From: Candidatus Woesearchaeota archaeon
GTDB taxonomy: Archaea > Nanobdellota > Nanobdellia > Woesearchaeales > UBA9642
DNA: 64,000 nt
NCBI GenBank assembly: GCA_026002815.1
Contig: BPGB01000003.1
Span: 145,295-209,294 of the forward strand
Direction: 5' to 3'
Positions within the stretch are counted from its first letter, which is position 1, and every line of letters begins with the position of its first letter. A program made the position numbers and the translations under genes. A model generated the notes under the pieces. It had not been told where the DNA came from and searched no databases. It saw only the letters and a program-made list of their open reading frames with translations. Of this stretch, positions 56,220 through 64,000 are shown piece by piece.

Positions 56220-56918
56220 ATGAAAAATAATTTTAATAACGATAACACATACCATAAGACATTGAAATATGGTTCAATCGCTTTTTTAGTATTATTACTT
56301 ATTGAATCAGTGGCGTATTTTGGTTTTCTCAAATTCGTACCAAATTTCTTATCAAAATATTTGATTTGGATCATTTACTTAAACATAAGCGTTGTCACAT
56401 TATCGATGTCAGTATTATATATACTTTTCAACAAAGAAAAAGTTCCATGCATGACTGGAATGATGATAGGGATGACAATAGGTATGCAAATAGGTATGAT
56501 GATCGGTGCAGTTATAGGAGCGACAAACGGATATTTTACTGGTGCAATGGTCGGAATGATATTAGGATCAATTGGAGGGACAATTGCTGGATTCACATCA
56601 AAAAGTACAATGGCTTGGGTTCAAGGATTAATGTCTGGAATAATGGGTGGCACAATGGGTCCGATGATATCAGTTATGATGTTCACTGATAGAATTCAAA
56701 TATTCATGCCCTTTTATATGCTGCTTAATGTGATGCTTTTATGGGGGTTCCTTAAGATGTATCATGAAGAGGTAATAAAAGACAATAATGATTTAGTTAG
56801 AAAAAATGTTGATTTAATCACGTTTGTTAGTGCTACTATAATAATCACTACGCTATTGATTATAATAATGATTTATGGTCCAAAATCGCCGATATTTGCA
56901 TCTACGGGTATTGTATGA
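56220..56918 (+). CDS. Met/Gly-rich multi-span membrane protein of the copper island
   Basis: A 232-residue protein with about six hydrophobic segments. Its centre is a continuous Met-Gly pattern, CMTGMMIGMTIGMQIGMM, then GAMVGMILGSIGGTIAG and GLMSGIMGGTMGPMI, i.e. Gly-zipper helices lined by Met, next to one Cys. Met-rich membrane helices are typical of Cu(I) paths. I do not recognise a named family. Position 5 bases after the chaperone and before a cupredoxin makes a role in copper handling likely; the transport direction is unknown. Confidence 0.8.
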   Translation: MKNNFNNDNTYHKTLKYGSIAFLVLLLIESVAYFGFLKFVPNFLSKYLIWIIYLNISVVTLSMSVLYILFNKEKVPCMTGMMIGMTIGMQIGMMIGAVIGATNGYFTGAMVGMILGSIGGTIAGFTSKSTMAWVQGLMSGIMGGTMGPMISVMMFTDRIQIFMPFYMLLNVMLLWGFLKMYHEEVIKDNNDLVRKNVDLITFVSATIIITTLLIIIMIYGPKSPIFASTGIV

Positions 56919-56970
56919 TTAATATACGATTGACATAATTGTTAGCTACTTAATTAGGGGAGGTAAAAAA

Positions 56971-57495
56971 ATGAAAGGAAAAAATTTTATTATTGCGGGT
57001 GCGGGATTAATAATCTTTGCTGTGATATTATTTTCTGTATTAAATGTTAACAAAGTTGGTGCTGTCGGGCAGACTACTTCAAAGTCCGGCAACGTGTTAG
57101 GAAATGAATTACCATTCAATGGAGAAGTTCAGGAAGTGAAATTGTATATGAAGGATTATAAGTATGTCACTGAACCCGCTGTTCTTAAGAAAGGCGTTCC
57201 TGTAAGGATGACTGTTGACACAAAAACAGTTGTTGGATGTGCAGCAGACGTCACTATCAAAGAATTTGGCGTAAGAAAATATGTTCGACCAGGAGATAAT
57301 ATAATAACATTCACTCCAACAAAAACGGGAACGATAACAATTGCCTGTTCAATGAACATGTTCTTTGGATCATTCCAAGTTGTTGATGATTCAAATCCTA
57401 ATGCTCCCGCAGAGGTTACTGCATCAATCCCTCAATCATCTGGGGGCTCATGCGGTGCAGGTAGTGGTAAGTGTGGTTGCGGTGGCAGATTATAA
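56971..57495 (+). CDS. Membrane-anchored cupredoxin with Cys-rich tail
   Basis: A 174-residue protein with an N-terminal anchor (FIIAGAGLIIFAVILFSVL), a cupredoxin fold (VQEVKLYMKDYKYVTEPAVL ... FTPTKTGTITIACSMNMFFG) and a short Gly/Cys tail (GGSCGAGSGKCGCGG). The CSMNM motif, with a Cys in VVGCAADVTIKEFG, matches the Cys/Met copper site of cupredoxin_1-type proteins. AGGGGAGG precedes ATG 56971. It would bind or store copper on the outer face. Confidence 0.88.
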   Translation: MKGKNFIIAGAGLIIFAVILFSVLNVNKVGAVGQTTSKSGNVLGNELPFNGEVQEVKLYMKDYKYVTEPAVLKKGVPVRMTVDTKTVVGCAADVTIKEFGVRKYVRPGDNIITFTPTKTGTITIACSMNMFFGSFQVVDDSNPNAPAEVTASIPQSSGGSCGAGSGKCGCGGRL

Positions 57496-57573
57496 GATAA
57501 TAGAAAATAAAATAATATAATAAAAAGATTTAAAATACATATATAAAATTTATAATAAAATAATTTTAGAAAT

Positions 57574-57897
57574 TTATTTTTTATATTCTTGATAATTCTG
57601 TCCATACTTTTCTTTATCTTCTAGTTCGCTGATTTTTTTTAAGACATTAATGTCTTCATTATTTTTTGTCTCTCTGATAAGTCTCTCAAGATGAATGTCT
57701 CCATGGTTTATTACTAAAATGAAGAATCCTGCTGATGCAATCACTAATAATACCCCCGTCAATGCAGTTATTGTTCCACCAGGACCAGTTGCACCAATCA
57801 CGTTACCTGTTATTCCGTTGGTGTTTGATAGCACAAAGAAAGAGCCTATTACAAAAGTTATTGTTGAAGTTAGTAGATTTAAATTTTTCTTCTCCAT
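57574..57897 (-). CDS. Small two-span membrane protein
   Basis: A 107-residue protein. The first helix ends in the segment GITGNVIGATGPGGT; the second is LTGVLLVIASAGFFILVI, followed by a charged C-terminal tail. The x-ITGNVIG stretch recurs in DPANN envelope proteins. It starts 14 bases after the gap stop (same strand), so the two are probably co-transcribed. Function unknown. Confidence 0.68.
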   Translation of the reverse strand: MEKKNLNLLTSTITFVIGSFFVLSNTNGITGNVIGATGPGGTITALTGVLLVIASAGFFILVINHGDIHLERLIRETKNNEDINVLKKISELEDKEKYGQNYQEYKK

Positions 57898-57911
57898 AAT
57901 AATTCACCTTT

Positions 57912-58922
<1,011 letters not shown>

Positions 58923-58984
58923 TTATATTGCGTTGAAATTAATATCAATTAAAAAAATATTATTATTTAAAAAATCAATTTAAA

Positions 58985-59233
58985 CTATTTGTTTTTAATA
59001 TCTTTTGACATTTCATTAAATATCTCGTTTGTTTTCTTCCATATTTCTTCATATGTTGTTATCTTGTTTTTTATTAGAATGTCTATTATTGCTTCGATTT
59101 GTGCCTTGTTCATAGCGGTCTTGTAACTGTTTATTAGAACCAAATCTGTAATCTTATTATTTTTTTGATCATTATTAGATGATTTATTTGATGGTTTTAT
59201 ATTGTTATTTTTTTTATTTTTAGAATTATTCAT
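58985..59233 (-). CDS. Small basic-tailed hypothetical protein
   Basis: An 82-residue protein with an Asn/Lys-rich disordered N-terminus followed by a helical C-terminal domain (TDLVLINSYKTAMNKAQIEAIIDILIKN, YEEIWKKTNEIFNEM). I do not recognise it. ATG 59233 is the only start. Short helical proteins of this kind often regulate or bind partners. Confidence 0.6.
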   Translation of the reverse strand: MNNSKNKKNNNIKPSNKSSNNDQKNNKITDLVLINSYKTAMNKAQIEAIIDILIKNKITTYEEIWKKTNEIFNEMSKDIKNK

Positions 59234-59275
59234 AATATATTATTTGAGAACTATATTTATAAATTTTCTGATACG

Positions 59276-60577
59276 CTAATATATAAGCGATACTATAAGC
59301 GATACGCTAATAGATAAATTAAGATCATCCTTTAGGATTATGTTTTCTCCCATCATTTTTTCTAACTCTTCAGTTATTGTTTTTTTAAGTAATTTATTTT
59401 CTCCTTCTATTACTGATAGTTCATCTTCTAGTTTCAATATTATTTCTGTATTGCTTTTAATTTTTTCTTTGTTTGCTTTTAACCAATATTCTTGTTCAGA
59501 AAGGTTTAATGATGCCGAGTTATGTGTTATTTTTGTTTGTAAATGTTTTTTATGGTCTTCTAATTTTTTTACTTGTGCTTGTATATTTTTTATATATTCA
59601 AAAGAGAGTTTTTCTAATGCTTCTTCTGTATTTTCTTTTTTCTTGTCTTTTAAATCAATTGTATTTATGTTTTTAGCTATGTCTTTAAGTATGTAAGCTA
59701 TTTCTAAGGAATTATCGTTTATTAGTGCCTTATACGGCTCTTCTAGATATTCTTTTAATATTTTTTTATCAGGATTTTTATAGTAATACTTTTTTAAGGC
59801 AGTATATATTTCTGATATTTTTTCATCAAACTCTTTGAATATTTTTTTTATCTCGTTTTCTGTTGTTTCTTTTTCTTGCTTGAAATTCTCTAATGCTTTA
59901 TAATCTGTACCGGATGTTATTGTAGTTATTCTTTCTTCTAATTTTTTTATTTTTTCTTCATGCTCCTTTATTATTGCTTCGTGTTCACTTATTTCATGTT
60001 TTATTCTTATTTCTTTTGTTATGTTGTTTTTTATTTTTTTTACGTTTTGCATTATCTCTTCAACTTTTTGTATATTATGCTTTTCGAAGATTATTCGTAT
60101 AGATATTATTTTCTCTTCCAGCTTGTTTAGTTCATTGTTTATGTTTTTGATTTCATTTTCGAAAAACTCTTTTAGAATGAACATGTTTTTTTGTGTTTCT
60201 CTAAAAATTTTTTCTAATTCTCCTGAGAATTGTGTGGTATAATAGTATAATTCTAGATATTGTTTTGGAACTTCCATGTGTGTTATGAATCTTGCGATGT
60301 TTTTTATGTAATTATCTCTATTTCCTTCCATTATTTGGATTTCTCTTCTAGGAATGTTTGGATTCATTAAATTTTTCTTATGTAGTTCTCTTAGTTTATG
60401 TATTATATTTTTTTGTGTTTCTTCTATTTCGTTTAATGTTGTTGTTATCGTTTTATTGTTTGATGCGAGTTTTTGTCTTAATATTAGGTTTATGTGTTTA
60501 TCTATCTTGCTTAATTCTACTTCTTTAATGTTGTTTTCCGGTTCTTTTTTTTTCTTGAAGTAATCAAAAATACGCAT
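59276..60577 (-). CDS. Long coiled-coil protein with basic amphipathic N-terminus
   Basis: A 433-residue protein made almost entirely of heptad helices: MRIFDYFKKKKEPENN, then LILRQKLASNNKTITTTLNEIEETQKN, central coils and a tail LEKMMGENIILKDDLNLSIS. No enzymatic motif. The opening MRIFDYFKKKK is like the MGLFDFLKKK of the 36.7 kb gene, suggesting both dock to the same surface (membrane or ribosome). Near the stop the DNA repeats GATACGCTAATA-like units. Possible scaffold or cytoskeleton-like role. Confidence 0.72.
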   Translation of the reverse strand: MRIFDYFKKKKEPENNIKEVELSKIDKHINLILRQKLASNNKTITTTLNEIEETQKNIIHKLRELHKKNLMNPNIPRREIQIMEGNRDNYIKNIARFITHMEVPKQYLELYYYTTQFSGELEKIFRETQKNMFILKEFFENEIKNINNELNKLEEKIISIRIIFEKHNIQKVEEIMQNVKKIKNNITKEIRIKHEISEHEAIIKEHEEKIKKLEERITTITSGTDYKALENFKQEKETTENEIKKIFKEFDEKISEIYTALKKYYYKNPDKKILKEYLEEPYKALINDNSLEIAYILKDIAKNINTIDLKDKKKENTEEALEKLSFEYIKNIQAQVKKLEDHKKHLQTKITHNSASLNLSEQEYWLKANKEKIKSNTEIILKLEDELSVIEGENKLLKKTITEELEKMMGENIILKDDLNLSISVSLIVSLIY

Positions 60578-60732
60578 ATGTATGTTAATTAACTATGATT
60601 TATATTGTTTATGAAAGGTTTATAGATTGGAAAGAGTATAATTAGTATAAATAATTGTATAGAAAATATACCTTATTATGAAAGATATTTATTATAGAAA
60701 CTTATTTAAAGTGGGTTTTCTTTTATTTTTTT

Positions 60733-61023
60733 ATGTATGATTCGAATAAGCGTAAAGCACTAGAACACATTACAGAATTGTTTGCTGAAGCGGATGCTGT
60801 TTTTGATGAACATCCTGAGTTGAGCAAAAGGTATGTTGTTATTGCTAGAAAAACGGCTATGAAGTATAAGGTTCGTTTTGATAAATCTCAAAAACTTTCT
60901 TTTTGTAAGAGGTGTAATTCTTTTCTTAAAAAAGGAGTTAATTCAACAATTCGCATTCATAATGGTAGATTGATATTAACATGCAAAGAGTGTGGTTTTG
61001 TTAGGCGATTTGTTTTCAAATAG
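60733..61023 (+). CDS. rnp4: RNase P protein Rpp21 (Rpr2)
   Basis: Protein subunit of ribonuclease P. A helical N-terminal arm (HITELFAEADAVFDEHPELS KRY) is followed by FCKRCNSFLKKG and LTCKECGFVRRFV, four zinc-binding Cys, as in archaeal Rpr2. 96 residues is typical. It starts at ATG 60733, after TTATTTAAAG (TATA), leaderless. It implies an RNase P RNA in the genome, not seen in this window with certainty. Confidence 0.9.
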   Translation: MYDSNKRKALEHITELFAEADAVFDEHPELSKRYVVIARKTAMKYKVRFDKSQKLSFCKRCNSFLKKGVNSTIRIHNGRLILTCKECGFVRRFVFK

Positions 61024-61149
61024 TGTTCTGTTTAAATTCTTTTTAATACGCCCATGATTTGTATTTACTATAAAATAGATACAAAATCGAAAAATTTATA
61101 AATTATTTGTTACTATATAATGGTTATATAAACATTATTAGAGGTTAAA

Positions 61150-61699
61150 ATGGTAGAGTACGATGAAGATGATTATGAATATGATGAAGTAAGAGGAGAG
61201 CATGGAAGAAAGCCGAAAATGGCGATACTAAACAAGAGCAAATTATCAAGATATGAATTAGATGAGTTGTTCTTGGGAGAGGATAATCTCTAAGGACTAT
61301 TTAGAATTAAAAGACAGAAAAATGATACGCCCAGAAATACCAGAAGAGTTTGCACTACTTAATTATCATGACGTAATCTTTAAAGTAGATAATGATGAAG
61401 AAGCAATCGCCTCAATAAAAGACGCAGTAAAAAAATTAACAGGTTATGAGCATGAAATCTTATTAAAAAAATCATTTATTAGTAAGAAGTTTTATCTCTC
61501 ATTAACTCCTGATCCAAAAAATTTTCAATCATTATTTGAAAAAAGAATCTTTCTATACAGTAACGATGATGGCAAATATTTAGGAATACAAATAAGAAGG
61601 GGAAATAAAAATATTGAGTATACCTTAGAATTAGCCTCAGAAATATATAAGAAAATAAAATACGACTCTTTAAATAACTTTCTTCCTGAGATAAAATAA
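61150..61699 (+). CDS. Hypothetical acidic-start protein, frameshifted
   Basis: ATG 61150 follows GAGGT. It reads MVEYDEDDYEYDEVRGEHG, then KPKMAILNKSKLSRYELDELFLG and stops at 61293. Dropping one G from GGG (61274-61276) joins LFLERIISKDYLELKDRKM and the rest, PEIPEEFALLNYHDVIFKVD to NFLPEIK at 61699, 182 residues. Otherwise there are two genes (47 residues and one starting at 61321). The coherent sequence across the junction favours one gene. Unknown function; located between RNase P protein and Bud32. Confidence 0.6.
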
Positions 61700-61908
61700 T
61701 GATTTTAAATTATTTAAATTATATTCTAGAATATATAATATATTTTTATTTTTATATTCATTGTTTTATATTTATCATTCTCGTATTTATTATCCTAATA
61801 TTCATTTGTATGTTAATTGTTCGCAAAGTACTTACCGCAAGTTACTTGAACCTTAACATAAATAAATTCATAACACTTAAAAAGCGGTTTAGTTTCTTCG
61901 TATTATGA
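61699..61908 (+). CDS. Possible small hydrophobic protein
   Basis: A 69-residue open frame that overlaps the stop of the preceding gene (TAATG) and the start of Bud32 (ATGA). The product is strongly hydrophobic (YFYFYIHCFIFIILVFIILIFICM) with a basic end. The two stop/start overlaps suggest coupled translation, but very AT-rich DNA produces such frames by chance. Low confidence. Confidence 0.3.
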   Translation: MILNYLNYILEYIIYFYFYIHCFIFIILVFIILIFICMLIVRKVLTASYLNLNINKFITLKKRFSFFVL

Positions 61909-62493
61909 GAGAATTATCTTCAGGTGCGGAAGCGAAAATTTTTTTGAACGAAAAAGATGTTATAGTAAAAAAAAGAATAGAGAAAAGATATCGTACAAGA
62001 GAAATAGATAATTATTTAAGAATTTCAAGAACTAAAAAAGAGTCAAAGATAATCAAGAAACTAGAAAAAATAATTCCAGTCCCAAGAATAATTAATGTTT
62101 ATGAAAACACAATAGAGATGGAATACATAAAAGGCATTCAATTAAAAAAAATATTAGATGAACACCCAGAATATGCAAAAATAATTGGTGAAAAATTATC
62201 ATTAATGCATGATGCGAACATAATACATGGAGATTTAACAACAAGCAATATGATATTATCTAATAATGATATTTATTTTATAGATTTTGGATTAAGTTTT
62301 GAATCAAATAAGATAGAGGATAAAGCAGTAGATATTCATTTGTTTAAGCAATCTCTAGAAAGCAAGCACTACAGGGTTTTTTGATGAATCCTATGCTTTC
62401 TTTTTAAAAGGATACAATCCTAGTAATAAGACAGATATACTTAAGCGATTAAGAGTAGTTGAGCAAAGGGGAAGATATAAGGAAAAAATCTAA
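61905..62493 (+). CDS. bud32: Bud32 kinase/ATPase (KEOPS), frameshifted near the C-terminus
   Basis: Small piD261-type kinase that works with Kae1 in making t6A of tRNA. SSGAEAKIFL nucleotide loop, VKKRIEKRYR with catalytic Lys, IHGDLTTSNMI catalytic loop, FIDFGLS metal motif. As read it stops after HYRVF at 62384; dropping one T of the T6 run (62377-62382) continues DESYAFFLKGYNPSN and VEQRGRYKEKI, the standard KEOPS tail, to 62493 (195 residues). In many archaea Bud32 is fused to Kae1; here it stands alone. Confidence 0.92.
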
Positions 62494-62540
62494 TAAATAA
62501 CTCTAATAAATAAACCCAATAAGTAAATCTAATAAATTAT
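62489..62540. repeat. Four degenerate 13-base tandem repeats
   Basis: Units TCTAATAAATAAC, TCTAATAAATAAA, CCCAATAAGTAAA and TCTAATAAATTAT follow one another at 62489-62540, starting at the bud32 stop codon. It is probably local duplication in AT-rich spacer; no function can be assigned. Confidence 0.5.
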
Positions 62541-62650
62541 AATTTAATAAACATGATATGTGTTATATATGATATATATTATGTATAATATGTATATTGT
62601 GTATAATAAACCATAACATATATTATTAAGTGTTTAATACGGTGTTTATT

Positions 62651-64000
62651 ATGAATAAGTCATTTATTAATAATCCTGTTAAGAGAATCTTACATATTTT
62701 TATTTTAGTACTTTTATTAGTTCTCTCAATGAAATATTCTTCAGCATATAAAGAAAACGGCCACATAGGATTGCTTACAGTTTCAGAAAGCGAAAATGGT
62801 TCAATCCAAAGAGGAGGGATTGCAGATTTATATTTAAACATAAGGCCTGGAAGTGGAAGAATATACATAGACAGTTTTCCATTGTCTCGTTTAGATACTC
62901 AGATAACTATGCGTTTCGCATCCGAGCTCGCCTGTGATTTTTTACAAATAGATTGTTCTAATCTTGATTTCTTTTACACTATACGAGCAGATTCAAGCAT
63001 GGTTGGTGGACCTAGTGCTGGAGCTGCTGCAACAGTTCTTGCAATAGCAATGCTGGACAATCAAGAAATTGACCAAAAAACAATAATGACCGGAACCATT
63101 AATTCAGGTTTTCTTATAGGCCCTGTAGCCGGCATTTCAGAAAAAACCCTTGCAGCAGAAAAGCACGGATATAAGAAAGCATTAATACCAAAGTGGGATG
63201 TAACAAACGATGACTTAAACAAAACAGGAATACAAATAATTCGTGTATCACGTATAGAAGAAGCACTATATGAATTTACTGGAAAGAATTATTCTAAGAA
63301 TTATCCTGAAATAACCCCTTCTGATGAGTATCTTAAAATAATGAAACTCATAGCAATAGATATTTGTTCTAAGTATGGCTCTTTCAACAATTCAGTAATA
63401 TTTATGCCTAATACTTCAAAAAAATGAAACAAAAGATTATTTTGGTTTGGCAATAGATGCAGTCAATTCTGGTAGATATTATAGTGCTGCGAGTTATTGC
63501 TTCGGAGGAAATGTGAAAATACTAACAGAGATGTATGAGAATGTATCTAAAAGAAAACTTAAGCAAGAATATGCAAAGCTTCTAGGAGAAATATCTGTAA
63601 AAGAATATTCTATTGATGAAAGAGAAATTAAGACCATTGCTGATTTAGAAACATATATGATTGTAAAAGAAACGTATAGAAGATGCTAAGAGAATACTCC
63701 GTGAGGAAAATCCTGAAAACGTCTCTGCAAAAAGTATTGCTTATGTCAAGGAACGTTTGGACACTGCAGACTTTTGGTCTAAATTCTTTTATTTAAAAGG
63801 AAAAAATTTTGAGGAAAACCCTATTGTATTAGAGAATGCGTGTAATAAAAAAATATCAGAGGCTGAGGAGAGAATAAGTTATCTAAAAATTTATTATCCA
63901 AGAGAAATAGATAGAACAGAACTAAGAAAAGCATATAATTATTATGATTCTAAAGATTATGCTTTATGTATTTTCTCTGCATCAAAAGCAAAAGCAGATG
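62651..64000 (+). CDS. Secreted S16 (Lon-like) protease without ATPase, frameshifted, runs off the edge
   Basis: A signal peptide (ILHIFILVLLLVLSMKYSSA) is followed by a Lon-type proteolytic domain without AAA+ part: MVGGPSAGAAATVL with catalytic Ser122, GPVAGISEKTLAAEKHGYKKAL with Lys165. GGTG at 62641 fits ATG 62651. After about residue 258 a helical domain follows that is broken twice by one extra A (A7 run at about 63417-63423; GAAACG at about 63669), with the next coding pieces FGLAIDAVNSGRYYSAASYCF and RILREENPENVSAKS. It continues past 64000. A membrane-exported Lon-like protease suggests cell-surface protein processing. Confidence 0.85.

Overview
The window is a strongly AT-rich, gene-dense piece of an archaeal chromosome. 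Archaeal markers are a PAN proteasomal ATPase, FEN-1, PCNA, a Hjc resolvase, tRNA-splicing endonuclease, Trm5 and TYW1-type wyosine enzymes, an RNase P Rpp21 protein and a stand-alone Bud32 kinase. Many genes have a TATA box about 25 bases before the ATG (leaderless transcripts) or a GGTG-type Shine-Dalgarno. A primase with PriS and PriL C-terminal parts on one chain, a bacterial-type GyrA and ScpB, a bacterial-type GAPDH and many small lineage-specific proteins point to a DPANN archaeon, most likely close to Woesearchaeota/Pacearchaeota. That placement is inference; no rRNA gene is present.

Layout. 0-12 kb: HtpX protease, a ZIP metal transporter divergent from a Fur-family regulator with a striking shared operator, the fused primase, RNase Z, rhomboid, EndA, FEN-1 and Trm5. 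11.8-18 kb: a small GC-rich RNA candidate, PAN, a membrane pair, and a glycosyltransferase next to a GH13 amylase. 18-25 kb: Cas4-like and other PD-(D/E)XK nucleases, Hjc, PRC-barrel proteins, small membrane proteins and TYW1. 25-27 kb: an ion channel with an unusual selectivity filter, then about 870 bases without a convincing gene but full of inverted repeats. 27-36 kb: M32 peptidase, GyrA, ScpB with an overlapping zinc-ribbon gene, a lamin-tail membrane protein and an AmrS-type radical SAM enzyme. 36.7-38.5 kb: a three-gene coiled-coil set without recognised function. 38.7-42 kb: a small EamA transporter, an intron-containing tRNA-Leu and RNase J. 42-50 kb: oligoendopeptidase F, a PolB-like protein that seems to have lost polymerase motifs, a divergent large PD-(D/E)XK nuclease, and PCNA. 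50-57.5 kb: a large cysteine-repeat secreted protein and a copper island (membrane winged-helix regulator, CopA, CopZ-like chaperone, Met/Gly-rich membrane protein, cupredoxin). 57.5-64 kb: GAPDH, a long coiled-coil protein, Rpp21, Bud32 and a secreted S16 protease running off the edge.

At least ten reading frames or RNA stems are each broken by what reads as one surplus base, usually in a homopolymer, concentrated at 38-40.5 kb and 61-63.7 kb. Consensus errors are the simplest explanation; poly-A/T slippage or real decay are alternatives. For these loci I give the span of the restored gene.

The most interesting material is the PolB-like/nuclease divergent pair, the copper island with its undescribed Met-Gly membrane protein, the two strong palindromic operator arrangements, and the unassigned structured regions at 11.8 and 26.4-27.2 kb.
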